This document shows, one piece after another, positions 35,768 through 44,201 of a DNA stretch of 64,000 nt. Made by a program: the position numbers and the translations under genes. Every line of letters begins with the position of its first letter. The stretch's first letter is position 1. Below the pieces are notes generated by a model, which saw nothing but the letters and a program-made list of their open reading frames with translations, had not been told where the DNA came from and did not search any database. The DNA lies in assembly GCA_900468625.1 (NCBI GenBank), contig UBUL01000024.1, forward strand, positions 140,072 to 204,071, read 5' to 3'. Source of the DNA: Hyphomicrobiales bacterium (GTDB lineage: Bacteria; Pseudomonadota; Alphaproteobacteria; Rhizobiales; Rhizobiaceae).

Positions 35768-36055
35768 TCAGTCGCCTTCCTTATTGGAAGGATCAGAAGT
35801 CTTGGCGGCAGACGAAAGCGGGCTGGTATCAGCCCCTACTCGGCCACCGGACTTCCGGCCAGGACGGTCAAGGCGCATCTTGGACTTCTTGCCGTCCACC
35901 TTGCCCATTTCCTTTTTCTTGACGCGGCCGCCATCCTTGCGCTTGTCGGCTTCCTTCACGACGTTGCTGCCAGAACCGGTATAAACATCCTTTGGAGATT
36001 CATCCTTCGGGACGACACCGCCGTCCTTACGGCAATTCTTCATCTTACCCTTCAT
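35768..36055 (-). CDS. Lys/Gly-rich basic protein with GGRV motifs
   Basis: 95 residues, more than a quarter Lys/Arg. Three similar motifs: RKDGGVV, RKDGGRV and RKSGGRV, plus DGKKSKMRLDRPG. Closely similar in style to the protein at 40651-41202 (EGKKAKPRMDRAPKG). Probably disordered; may bind DNA or another virion protein. ATG overlaps the upstream stop (ATGA). Confidence 0.65.
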   Translation of the reverse strand: MKGKMKNCRKDGGVVPKDESPKDVYTGSGSNVVKEADKRKDGGRVKKKEMGKVDGKKSKMRLDRPGRKSGGRVGADTSPLSSAAKTSDPSNKEGD

Positions 36056-36510
36056 GGCATATCTCCTGCCTGAGGAAGTTGAACATAGTAGGAGGTGACG
36101 GTGACGGTGCCGACAGTGGTAGCGCCTACTGGCGTTACTGTGACGACGATGCCAGTGTTTGCTCCTACATTGAGCATCGCTGCGAGTTGAGCCGCCGTGT
36201 AGGTAATAGCGGCTCGGCCGGCAGTCTTTGCATTGATGCTGGCGACATATTGAGTGCCGCCAGCAGTCGTTCCAATGGTGAGGGTTGCAGAGGTCGCGGA
36301 ATCGAATGCCGTCGTCACGTCAATGTTGAAATCCGTGAGCTGAGAGCCCACGGGAACATAGATCGTGGACGAAACGGCGTTCGTTCCGTTCTGCGCGAGA
36401 GAGGCGGACTGAGCCATCACGCAAAAGCCCTGGTCGGTATAGCCAGAGGCCGTACCGTCCAGTTTATGCGTGAAGGTCGAGACAGGTCCCGTAAAGGCTG
36501 TGGTGGTCAT
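36052..36510 (-). CDS. Capsid decoration-type protein
   Basis: 152 residues, beta-rich with low charge (ATLTIGTTAGGTQYVAS, TGIVVTVTPVGATTVGTVTV). It directly follows the major capsid gene by 15 bp. Position and composition suggest a head decoration or fibre protein; family not recognised. Confidence 0.6.
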   Translation of the reverse strand: MTTTAFTGPVSTFTHKLDGTASGYTDQGFCVMAQSASLAQNGTNAVSSTIYVPVGSQLTDFNIDVTTAFDSATSATLTIGTTAGGTQYVASINAKTAGRAAITYTAAQLAAMLNVGANTGIVVTVTPVGATTVGTVTVTSYYVQLPQAGDMP

Positions 36511-36525
36511 TGGTTATTACCTCCA

Positions 36526-37440
36526 TTAAGCCGTTGGGAACGAGCCCCAGATGCCGCGCGGATCCTTGTAGCCGAAGCTGTAGCGCTCGTAGCCCTTGAC
36601 GAGCAGGTTATCGGTGGTGAAATCGACCTGCATGTCCGTTTCAAAGGCAATGCGCTCCAGATAGAGCAGACCTTCGATGTTGGTGAGCAGGAACCACGCG
36701 AAATTGCTGGTCAAGAATTCCGAAACGACATAGCCATCAGCCAGACCGCCCGAAGTGGACAGGATGGCGTTGACATCGTTGTCGGCAGTACCGGGGCGCA
36801 GTTCCGTCTTGGTGAGGCGGATTGCGGTCGGTTCAAGCGCATTCGGAACCACGAGCTTGCGGGCGCGGGCGAAGACCTTCAGACCTGCGTTATCAACGAA
36901 GGTAACCGGAATGGTCGTCATCGCGTTGAGAAGCGATGCTTCGTTGAGATCGACCTGAACGGCCGGCGTGTTGGCAAACGTGGTGCCATCGATGGGATGA
37001 GCCGTAGAGCAAAGCGCTACGCCGTCTCCGCCGATTGCCGGATTGTAGACATTGGCCGTGTTAAGGACGTTCCAGGCGTAGATTTCCTTGGTCTGGGCAA
37101 AGGACTGCACCAAGCCGAGGTTCGACGGATTGAACTGGGCCTTGTAGAGGTTGTCGTCGATGGCCTTACGCGTGATCGCATAACCAAGACCAATTTCATT
37201 GTGTTCTTGGTTGTAGATGAAGCGCTCACCAGACTGATTGTCAAAGGCAGTCTGACCGCCTTCGGTCTTGAGCTTGGCGAGGCCCAGATAACGCATGGAC
37301 GCGGTGCGTTCCAGCGCCATGTTGGACTTGCCCTTGGAGAACACGTTCGGCCAACGTGCGGGGATCTGATCGTACTTTCCTTCGACGCCACGGAGGCCAG
37401 GAAGCAGAAGATCGCGAATTTGTGCGAGATTGACAGCCAT
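36526..37440 (-). CDS. Major capsid protein (Mu gpT-like HK97 fold)
   Basis: 304 residues. LCSTAHPIDGTTFANTP, DLNEASLLNAMTTIPV, GTADNDVNAILSTSGGL and FAWFLLTNIEGLLYLER follow the order of conserved blocks in gpT-like major head proteins; GYKDPRGIWGS is the usual C-terminal block. No delta-domain protease is fused, and a separate scaffold candidate lies upstream (38656-39558). Confidence 0.85.
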   Translation of the reverse strand: MAVNLAQIRDLLLPGLRGVEGKYDQIPARWPNVFSKGKSNMALERTASMRYLGLAKLKTEGGQTAFDNQSGERFIYNQEHNEIGLGYAITRKAIDDNLYKAQFNPSNLGLVQSFAQTKEIYAWNVLNTANVYNPAIGGDGVALCSTAHPIDGTTFANTPAVQVDLNEASLLNAMTTIPVTFVDNAGLKVFARARKLVVPNALEPTAIRLTKTELRPGTADNDVNAILSTSGGLADGYVVSEFLTSNFAWFLLTNIEGLLYLERIAFETDMQVDFTTDNLLVKGYERYSFGYKDPRGIWGSFPTA

Positions 37441-37453
37441 GTCCTAACCTCCC

Positions 37454-38050
37454 TTACACGATGCCGGTCAGCGACTTGGTGTCGACGTTGTTGAACGCGA
37501 CGACGATCCAGTTGCCGTTGGAAGACGAGTCCGTGCCAGGACCGCCGGGAGGATTGGTGATGAGGCCGACAATGCGGAACGGCAGCGTAGCCGTTGTCGC
37601 AATGGTTGCCTGGTTCGCGTATGCGCCGGAAACGCCAGTGATTGCGTTGCCTGTGCCGATGGCGAAGTTGATGTTCGCACCCACATCAGTCTGTGCGACC
37701 GGAGTGCCGGCGTTACCAGACTGAACCTGGAACTGAGCATTCGGATCGTTGATAATGTAGGCTTCTGGAACCGAGTTCGCGGCAGCTGCGCCAGATCCTG
37801 GCCAGAAGGGCGACCAAACGGTACGCCCGAGAGCTGCCGATAGATATTTGCAGCCGACGAAAATACCGGCAATCTGGGTTGTGCCAGCAACGGATTGGGC
37901 GACAGTGCCATCCGACTGCGTGGTCACGGGGTCGCCTGCATAAATCGCAGAAGCAGTCAGCGCGATCGTACGAGGAACTTGTTCGTACGTCGGAGCGGAG
38001 CCGGTGCCACGATACTGGGCAAACCCGAAAGGTGCAAAGGTGTTAGCCAT
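37454..38050 (-). CDS. Minor capsid/decoration protein
   Basis: 198 residues from ATG at 38050 (GGAG 6 nt upstream). N-terminus MANTFAPFGFAQYRGTGSAP is a frequent start of a phage structural protein paired with gpT-like capsids; APTYEQVPRTIAL and AIYAGDPV follow. Likely a head decoration protein. Confidence 0.7.
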   Translation of the reverse strand: MANTFAPFGFAQYRGTGSAPTYEQVPRTIALTASAIYAGDPVTTQSDGTVAQSVAGTTQIAGIFVGCKYLSAALGRTVWSPFWPGSGAAAANSVPEAYIINDPNAQFQVQSGNAGTPVAQTDVGANINFAIGTGNAITGVSGAYANQATIATTATLPFRIVGLITNPPGGPGTDSSSNGNWIVVAFNNVDTKSLTGIV

Positions 38051-38067
38051 TGCGATCTCCATTCAGG

Positions 38068-38096
38068 GGAAAAGAGCATCGTCACCGGCCCGGTGA
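38068..38096 (-). terminator. Palindromic hairpin before the capsid genes
   Basis: TCACCGG (38082-38088) / CCGGTGA (38090-38096), a 7-bp perfect stem with one central base. On the minus strand CGATGCTCTTTTCCCC follows. It lies between the scaffold-side gene and the capsid pair and could set separate capsid expression. Confidence 0.55.
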
Positions 38097-38147
38097 TTCA
38101 TCTCAGGTGATGCCGCAGCGGCCCGCTTTGGCAATTGATGGAAGCGA

Positions 38148-38645
38148 TTAGCCGTCGATTGGCATCGCTTCGTAGGAAGTCTGTATCTTGGGAGCCTGGC
38201 GCTGATGGTGGCCGTCTGGCGTCTCACCCATCTGCATCTTCTTGGCTTCGATGGCTTCGCGAGCGGAGGCGCGGTCTTCTTCCTGCGCTTCCCGCGTCAA
38301 TTCGATTGGACGCTCCATGAGCATCAGACCATCACGGATGATTGGACCCTCGTATCCTTCGGCAACCATGTTTCGGTGCCTGGAAGCGGAAACCGGATCC
38401 CATCCCTGATCACGCAGCATGGCATTGTAGGAGGGGTTTTCCTTCCCGAACACAGAAACGGTTTTCCATTCGTAGCTCGTGCCCTCCGGAATATCCGACG
38501 CCTCGATATGGAATTGGTCGGCGACTTGGCCGCCCTTACGCTTACGGGTTTTCCCGCGGATGGAATCTGTGCGGATTTCAGAGCGCAGTTCTGCGCCTTC
38601 GCGGCGGGGGCGACCCGGGCCGCGGCGTTCGTTTTCGATTTCCAT
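38148..38645 (-). CDS. Hypothetical head-module protein
   Basis: 165 residues from ATG at 38645 (GAGG upstream). A basic start (RRGPGRPRREG, AT-hook-like GRPR) leads to FHIEASDIPEGTSYEWKTVSVFGKENPSY and a helical charged end. This family is widespread next to scaffold and capsid genes; function unknown. Confidence 0.7.
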   Translation of the reverse strand: MEIENERRGPGRPRREGAELRSEIRTDSIRGKTRKRKGGQVADQFHIEASDIPEGTSYEWKTVSVFGKENPSYNAMLRDQGWDPVSASRHRNMVAEGYEGPIIRDGLMLMERPIELTREAQEEDRASAREAIEAKKMQMGETPDGHHQRQAPKIQTSYEAMPIDG

Positions 38646-38655
38646 GAAAGAATCC

Positions 38656-39558
38656 TCAATGGGTTGTGAGTTTGCCTTCGCGCTGAAGAGCAATCTTGTT
38701 CTTCGCGTATTCAGCGTCAGTCATCCCGCACGCCGCAGCGAATTCACGCTCGGCAGCAGTGAGGCGAACAGTATTCTGTGAGGTACGCGGGGCTTCTGCT
38801 GATCCGCCACGGCTCACAGGAGCTGCGGGAGCGGCTGGCGTGCGTTGGGGCTGCTCGGATGCTGGCTGATGACCATCATCGGAACGCAGCCCGATTTCTC
38901 GCTCAATAGCTTCGAAATAAGCTGGTGTATCGACCTGGATATTTCTTTTCATCGCACGATGATGTGCAGCGATCACAAAGCTGCGGTCTGCATCATTGAG
39001 AAACAGATCTGCATGGGCACGAACCCAATTTGCAGAGGTGGCGCTCATGCCTTGCGTATACTGGTCGATCGGGTCAGGGCGCCGTTCAGCTTGGGTCTTG
39101 GCGTCTTCTGCCCGACGCTCAAGAGCTGCCTTGCCTTCCTTGATGCGCTGAGCACGCACAGCGATATCGGAAAGCTTCGCCTGTGCCTCGGCAGCGGCCT
39201 CGTAGTCGCCGGACTCCATTGCCAGTTTGTATTCGGCCTTGGCGTCTGCACGTTCGTGCTCGGCATTGGCAATGGCGTTGTCGATCGCCATCATCTCCGC
39301 AGAGACTACAGCAGATCGATTGGCGCTATTTTCTCGCTCGACGCGGGCAAGTTCGTCGGCGCGCTGCTGCGCAAGGCGCTCTGCTTCTTCAGCCTTCTTC
39401 TGAGCGGCTTCGAACTGAGCTTTCCAGTCTTCAGCTCCTTCACCACTTTTGGGCGCCGGCTGCTCAAGCGTGATTTCGGCTGTACCGCCGCTATTACCAG
39501 CCGGAGCATCATCAATGGTGATTTCCAGCTCGTCCTTGTTTTCGTCGTCAACGGACAT
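38656..39558 (-). CDS. Scaffold-like protein
   Basis: 300 residues. Acidic N-terminus (MSVDDENKDELEITIDD), long Ala/Glu/Arg coiled coil (about 45-150), a conserved block SANWVRAHADLFLNDADRSF and a Pro/Ala linker before a C-terminal helix (LTAAEREFAAACGMTDAEYA). Length, charge and position just upstream of the capsid gene match podophage scaffolds. Confidence 0.7.
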   Translation of the reverse strand: MSVDDENKDELEITIDDAPAGNSGGTAEITLEQPAPKSGEGAEDWKAQFEAAQKKAEEAERLAQQRADELARVERENSANRSAVVSAEMMAIDNAIANAEHERADAKAEYKLAMESGDYEAAAEAQAKLSDIAVRAQRIKEGKAALERRAEDAKTQAERRPDPIDQYTQGMSATSANWVRAHADLFLNDADRSFVIAAHHRAMKRNIQVDTPAYFEAIEREIGLRSDDGHQPASEQPQRTPAAPAAPVSRGGSAEAPRTSQNTVRLTAAEREFAAACGMTDAEYAKNKIALQREGKLTTH

Positions 39559-39568
39559 GGGAATTTCC

Positions 39569-39952
39569 TCAGTAGATGACGGCCGGATCGGTGACGCGGC
39601 CCTTGATGTGGATATCTTCGATCAGGCGGCAGTGAGTGCCATTGATATCGATCGAGAAACCGTCAGAGACGCGGTAGATCACCCAATCGCCTTCGTTGAC
39701 GTTCTGGTCGTGGAAATCGGTGCTGCCTTCGCTGACAAAAGCCATAGGGCCTTTTTTGAGGACTAGGCCGACCTTGCCCTGCCATTTGTCCTCATCAACG
39801 GTTTTTTCCGTGAGGATAATGCCGCCGGCTGTTTTTTCAGGGCGCATCCAGATCCCAACGAGGATCTGATTGTGCATCACTTCGACCTGAGACAGGTCAC
39901 CGATGGACGCATGAATTTCTTCCGCAGTCGCCTGCGGTTTGTTCTTCGACAT
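39569..39952 (-). CDS. GroES-like co-chaperonin
   Basis: 127 residues from ATG at 39952 (AGGAG upstream). The Cpn10 pattern is seen in order: VEVMHNQILV, mobile-loop-like KTAGGIILTE (compare SAGGIVL of GroES), WQGKVGLVLKKGP and VNEGDWVIYRVSDG. It ends NGTHCRLIEDIHIKGRV. It may replace host GroES for folding the capsid protein, as T4 gp31 does; that role is inference from its place between scaffold and portal. Confidence 0.8.
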   Translation of the reverse strand: MSKNKPQATAEEIHASIGDLSQVEVMHNQILVGIWMRPEKTAGGIILTEKTVDEDKWQGKVGLVLKKGPMAFVSEGSTDFHDQNVNEGDWVIYRVSDGFSIDINGTHCRLIEDIHIKGRVTDPAVIY

Positions 39953-39965
39953 GGGTTCTCCTGGG

Positions 39966-40175
39966 TTAAGAGCGCTGATCGCCCATCTCACGAACGATTT
40001 CCGTGAGAACGTCTAGCGCGGTTTGAAAGCCGTTGATTTGGCCGGCCCGGTAGCGATAATCGGCGTAGTCATCAGCCAAGCCTTTGACTAAAGCCTCCGA
40101 TCTGCTCTCGATAAGGTCACCGATCTGCTGGCGAGCCTTGTTAAGCAATTGAACGTCAAGATGCGTGGCGGTCAT
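39966..40175 (-). CDS. Hypothetical small head-module protein
   Basis: 69 residues, helical (LLNKARQQIGDLIESRSEAL, then INGFQTALDVLTEIVREM). ATG at 40175 overlaps the upstream TGA (ATGA), with GGAAG before it. Common next to Gp49-family genes; function unknown. Confidence 0.7.
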   Translation of the reverse strand: MTATHLDVQLLNKARQQIGDLIESRSEALVKGLADDYADYRYRAGQINGFQTALDVLTEIVREMGDQRS

Positions 40176-40504
40176 GGATAGTCTTCCTGACGCGCCCTTT
40201 CGATTAAAAACAACTTGTTTCGAAGGAGATAGCCTTCCAGCGCCCAAATCTTATTTCGGGCATTCTCGCGAGCGATCTTACGGCCTATCTCATGATTGAA
40301 GTTCTCAGGCGATGCGGAGGCACTCTCTCCCGTCACGATATAGCCGTTGCGCAGCGTAAGCGCGCATATGGTCAACGTCGTGTTGGGGAAAACGTGATAC
40401 TGCTCGGAAACAATCGTCTCATCAATCAGGGTAGGCGTGAGACGGGGGGAATTGAGACCTTTGGCCTGAATTTCAACTTCAATCTGGGCTTCATCCTTGG
40501 ACAT
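40172..40504 (-). CDS. N4 Gp49 / Sf6 gp66-family protein
   Basis: 110 residues. TLTICALTLRNGYIVTGESA, then NFNHEIGRKIARENARNKIW and LEGYLLRNKL are the conserved blocks of this phage family of unknown function. ATG at 40504 is preferred over the adjacent TTG. Confidence 0.85.
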   Translation of the reverse strand: MSKDEAQIEVEIQAKGLNSPRLTPTLIDETIVSEQYHVFPNTTLTICALTLRNGYIVTGESASASPENFNHEIGRKIARENARNKIWALEGYLLRNKLFLIERARQEDYP

Positions 40505-40508
40505 CAAC

Positions 40509-40643
40509 CTACCCTTTTAACCTAAAGTACTCGCTTGTCTGCTTACGCCGCCCTTCATGTCCACATGCGGCAACGGCGCCGCTCTTCGCGGACGAGCAAA
40601 ACCTTGTTCCAGCCGCGAGCGGTGCCGGTTTGAAAAGCCGCAT
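40509..40643 (-). CDS. 44-residue ORF filling a head-module gap (possible)
   Basis: Starts MRLFKPAPLAAGTRFCSSAK and ends SEYFRLKG; basic, two cysteines. It fills the otherwise empty 143-bp gap and ends just before the Gp49-family gene. The ribosome-binding site is weak (ACGAGAC). Could be real or chance. Confidence 0.45.
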   Translation of the reverse strand: MRLFKPAPLAAGTRFCSSAKSGAVAACGHEGRRKQTSEYFRLKG

Positions 40644-40650
40644 GTCTCGT

Positions 40651-41202
40651 TCAGCGCTTGGCGTTAGCGCCGTATTCCTTCACCTTTTCGAGACGACCCT
40701 CTCCACTACCAGCTCCAGCCGTCATCTTGGGAACTCGACCGCCATCCTTACGCATCGGCATGCCGGGGCTCGGAGGCATTGGAGTGCCTGGACCAGCTTG
40801 AGCGGGAATCGGCGGAGGAACCGGAGGGCCACCAGCCGGCGGCATCATTGGAGCGCCCTGCCCCTTCGGAGAAGCCACGATGACATTGACCGTGGTCTGT
40901 GCGCCCTTCTTCTTCGGCTTGCCCACATTGCCGCCATTGGCGAACTTGCCGCGATCTTCACCCTTGGGGGCGCGATCCATGCGGGGCTTTGCCTTTTTCC
41001 CCTCGACCTTGCCACCATCGACACGACCGCCGCGCTTGTAGCCCTTGGCATATTCTCCGGATGCTTCGCCCTGCGTACCATCCTTGGCCGGAAGAACGTG
41101 ACCCACGCCTTCATCCGTACTGAGATCAGCTGTGGTGATCTTCATGGAGCGCATCTTTTCGGCGCGGGATTGATCCGCCTCACGGCGCATTGAATGAGCC
41201 AT
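40651..41202 (-). CDS. Basic Gly/Pro-rich virion-operon protein
   Basis: 183 residues. Contains YKRGGRVDGGKVEGKKAKPR, KFANGGNVGKP and RKDGGRVPK Gly-Gly motifs, and a Pro/Met-rich centre (APMMPPAGGPPVPPPIP). Likely disordered. Related in style to 35768-36055. It follows the portal by 17 bp and may be a linker or DNA-binding virion protein. Confidence 0.65.
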   Translation of the reverse strand: MAHSMRREADQSRAEKMRSMKITTADLSTDEGVGHVLPAKDGTQGEASGEYAKGYKRGGRVDGGKVEGKKAKPRMDRAPKGEDRGKFANGGNVGKPKKKGAQTTVNVIVASPKGQGAPMMPPAGGPPVPPPIPAQAGPGTPMPPSPGMPMRKDGGRVPKMTAGAGSGEGRLEKVKEYGANAKR

Positions 41203-41219
41203 AATGCTCTCCTTTAGGG

Positions 41220-43475
41220 TTACTGGGGACCGAGAACGCCCATGGAACGAGATGCGTCCTGCACTTCGTTCAGAGCGCTTTCGTGCTTGGCTAGATCGCC
41301 GAGGAAGTTCAGACCCGCGATGCGTTGCTTTGCCTGCAGCTCTGCGGCGGTTCCTGCGGCCTGCGTTTCAGCCAATTGCTGCTTGGCCTGAATTTCAGCA
41401 TGATCCTTCGCGGCATCCTGATTGGCTATCTTGTTCTTGAGCGCCAGCTCTTGAGCCTTGGCTGCGGACTTATCTTGCAGATCTTGCTGCTTGAGCTTCA
41501 ATTCCGCCATCTTCGCCATGGCCTCAGGAGGAAGCTGAGGAGGCGCAGGAGGAGCAAAGAGAACGTCCGCGTCATCTACGCCCATCATCGTCAGAACGCG
41601 CTCTACGACAGCCTGAGAACTCAGCATGCCGGGATATGCCTTATCGACCTGTACAAGACCCTGCGCCTTCATCAGGCGGTGCATATGCGTCGGCGTGTTC
41701 GGATCAGCTACCGGAACGATCGATGCATCCTCAAGGGCCGCAACGAACATATTGGCATCCCAATCCAGCTTGCCCTTTACAGAGCGAATGAAGGATTCGG
41801 GATTTTCACGAAAGCAATCTTTGAGGAGCTGAAATTCCTCAGCCTGTGCGGCATGGAGGCGCTTATGGACTGCGCCCTCAATCTTGGTTGCCTGCTCCAG
41901 CAATGCAAGCGTAGTGCCAACAGGAGCGTCTTGCTTGCCCTCACCAATGCCGATTTCAGCGGTGCCACCGACACGCTGACCAGTTTCCGAGATATTCTGC
42001 ACGAACTGCGCGAATGCCGGCCCAATGTCCTTATAGGGCAGCGGCATAATCGCCTGTCGGATATCGTTAATGCCATTTAGATCGATGGGAACGCCTCCAC
42101 CGGGAGGAACGCGCATTTCGTTGCTGTTCTGCCTTCCTGCAAGCTTCGCATAGAGAAAGCCAGGGAAGTTGGCGAACATGCCAGCGTCCAGCAACTCGCG
42201 CCACGCAGCCGTCAAGGCGTTCGTCGTGTTGCCAAGGATATGGACAAGGCCGATGTCATAAAAGCCAAGGCCGGGGACGTACGAGTATTTGACGAAGCAG
42301 ATCTTCGCCAGCTTGTTCTCGTCATCCTCACGCCAGTTCCGGCGCACTTCCAGAACGCGCCGGCTGTCCTTGTCCATGACAACGCGATACGGAAGCGCAA
42401 GACCGGTCGGACCTTTCGAGTCCTTATCCTCAAAGCCACGGATATTCAGCTCGCAATAGCATTCGTAGATCGTGTGATCCCGATCATACTCCTGCATGGC
42501 GATCTGCGGATCAATGCCTTGGGTATTGGCGATTTCCTGATCAACCGCATTCAGCATTGAGGGGTTGGCAACACCAAGGCTGATATTCCGATAGGCGCCA
42601 GCCAACTGCATCCGACGAAGCGTAGACGGCTTCATCATGATTTGATGGGTGACGCGGCGACTGTTCCGAAGATCGGTAGCGGCGTCCGAGACAATCAGAT
42701 CTTTCGCATCCACCGACTCCGAAACCGGGCGCTGGCGGATTGGGCAGTTGTAGACCTTCTTAAAGCCGCAACCACCGAAGCCAACATAGAAGAGCAGCCT
42801 GTCAGTGTCAGGATAATATTCCGTCGCCGTCGTGGTCAGGTAATAGTTCAAGTCACCTTCAAGAGACTCGGCCAAGTTATCATTGATGCCGTTTTCCTTG
42901 ATCTTGTCCTCAACCTTGATCGGTCCAGAGGCGGGAAGCAATTCGCCACGGGCATTCGCCTGAAACCGGAGAACCGCTTCAAGCAATAGCGGATGGCGAA
43001 CCGTGGACATGCCTTCAAGCGCCACGGACGAATCCAGGCCGCTCTTAGGATTTTCCATCTTGAGCCCGAGCAGACGAATGCCTTCAGCTCTGGTTTCCAG
43101 CCAATCGGTGCGGGACTGATCGTCTTGCTGGATACCAAGAAGCAATTCTTCCGCTATGCGAGAGAGTTCGCTGTCATCGATATATTCGGCAAGATTGGCA
43201 CCGTGGTCTTTCGCTCCGGCTGCCTTGTTCTCATCCATAGGCGGCTCAAAGTCCACCACCACGCCGCCGTCATCCGTTGCGATGATTGCAGCGCCTGTTT
43301 CAGGGTCAATGGAAACGCCGTCTACAGGACCGTCAGCAGCGATATCGACATCAACGCCGTCAAGGATCGATGGCTCTTCCTGCGGTGCCTCACGGAGCGC
43401 AGAAGGCGCAAGTAGGCCCATCGGGAGAGCGACTGCCGGCGCTTCATCCCGAGGCGTGCGTGGTCTACGTGCCAT
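41220..43475 (-). CDS. Portal protein (podovirus type)
   Basis: 751 residues. Typical portal blocks include DLIVSDAATDLRNSRRVTHQ, LAKICFVKYSYVPGLGFYDIGLVH (GFYDIGLVHILGNTTNALTA), PLPYKDIGPAFAQFVQ and QDAPVGTTLALLEQATK. The C-terminal 130 residues are a long Ala/Gln/Lys coiled coil (AEIQAKQQLAETQAAG), resembling a barrel domain as in P22. It forms the DNA gate of the head. Confidence 0.85.
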   Translation of the reverse strand: MARRPRTPRDEAPAVALPMGLLAPSALREAPQEEPSILDGVDVDIAADGPVDGVSIDPETGAAIIATDDGGVVVDFEPPMDENKAAGAKDHGANLAEYIDDSELSRIAEELLLGIQQDDQSRTDWLETRAEGIRLLGLKMENPKSGLDSSVALEGMSTVRHPLLLEAVLRFQANARGELLPASGPIKVEDKIKENGINDNLAESLEGDLNYYLTTTATEYYPDTDRLLFYVGFGGCGFKKVYNCPIRQRPVSESVDAKDLIVSDAATDLRNSRRVTHQIMMKPSTLRRMQLAGAYRNISLGVANPSMLNAVDQEIANTQGIDPQIAMQEYDRDHTIYECYCELNIRGFEDKDSKGPTGLALPYRVVMDKDSRRVLEVRRNWREDDENKLAKICFVKYSYVPGLGFYDIGLVHILGNTTNALTAAWRELLDAGMFANFPGFLYAKLAGRQNSNEMRVPPGGGVPIDLNGINDIRQAIMPLPYKDIGPAFAQFVQNISETGQRVGGTAEIGIGEGKQDAPVGTTLALLEQATKIEGAVHKRLHAAQAEEFQLLKDCFRENPESFIRSVKGKLDWDANMFVAALEDASIVPVADPNTPTHMHRLMKAQGLVQVDKAYPGMLSSQAVVERVLTMMGVDDADVLFAPPAPPQLPPEAMAKMAELKLKQQDLQDKSAAKAQELALKNKIANQDAAKDHAEIQAKQQLAETQAAGTAAELQAKQRIAGLNFLGDLAKHESALNEVQDASRSMGVLGPQ

Positions 43476-43478
43476 TGA

Positions 43479-43619
43479 TTACCTGTGTCGTTCCGAAACA
43501 AGAGCGCGAACCGCATCCTCAGTAGGACCGGTGGCGATACACTGAAATCCGATGAATGCGCCCCACTTGCCAGGCTCTATCTCGCGATAGGTGAAGCGGC
43601 GGACGAAGGGGACAAGCAT
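43479..43619 (-). CDS. 46-residue phage protein between terminase and portal side genes
   Basis: Starts MLVPFVRRFTYREIEPGKWG and ends ALVSERHR. ATG follows the TAA of the upstream gene directly (TAAATG), and the stop lies 3 bp before the portal start. Amphipathic, protein-like, fills the gap exactly. Function unknown. Confidence 0.6.
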   Translation of the reverse strand: MLVPFVRRFTYREIEPGKWGAFIGFQCIATGPTEDAVRALVSERHR

Positions 43620-44111
43620 TTACTTGCGCGCCGCACGAAGAGCTGCTGCAGCTATGTCTTTCGCAAACCACCAAAGCGGGGAAGCGTAAAGATGGGATGG
43701 ATCTCTCAACAATTCAAAGTTTTGGCCGAGATACCCCACATAGTCAGGATCATATCCAAGGCATCGAACAATAGCCCGAGATGCTTTCTCTATTTCGTTT
43801 GCGTCCGGCTCCGCATCGATTTCTTCATGAGCGGCTTTGATGATGCTTTCGGAGATGGTCATGGTATTTTCCTTTAGAGCCGGACGCTGTTGCCTTAGAA
43901 CGTCCTTGGATCGCTCTTCCAACTCCATCCAGCTTGTTTGGGCGGTGATGCCATCAAAATCCTTGCCGAGTGTTTCTCGGACAGACCTAGCTCTCTCCTC
44001 ACCTACGGGATGAAGGAGAAATTCGCTTGGCGATGGCGGAGGCAATGGGCTCGGCAACGATGGCACCGGATAGAAGAACGGTGACGGCAACCGAGATAAG
44101 AATTTAAACAT
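43620..44111 (-). CDS. Hypothetical phage protein, possibly two products from one frame
   Basis: 163 residues from ATG at 44111 (MFKFLSRLPSPFF). The N-terminal half is Pro-rich then helical (HPVGEERARSVRETLGKDF). An internal ATG at 43862 with a strong AAAGGA site would give a separate 80-residue helical protein (MTISESIIKAAHEEIDAEPD) that looks like an independent small phage protein. Either one fused gene or an internal-start pair. Confidence 0.55.
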   Translation of the reverse strand: MFKFLSRLPSPFFYPVPSLPSPLPPPSPSEFLLHPVGEERARSVRETLGKDFDGITAQTSWMELEERSKDVLRQQRPALKENTMTISESIIKAAHEEIDAEPDANEIEKASRAIVRCLGYDPDYVGYLGQNFELLRDPSHLYASPLWWFAKDIAAAALRAARK

Positions 44112-44201
44112 CGTCACACCGAATAAAGAGGCCATTCATAGCGTTTCGCTGAGACAACGTGTATTGTCGTTCCCATCCAACGTTCTGAGGAAAATTTCGT
44201 C

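Noticed and set aside
35992..37494. 500-codon plus-strand frame opposite the capsid genes
   Set aside because: Antisense to the major capsid and decoration genes, which carry family signatures; treated as shadow.
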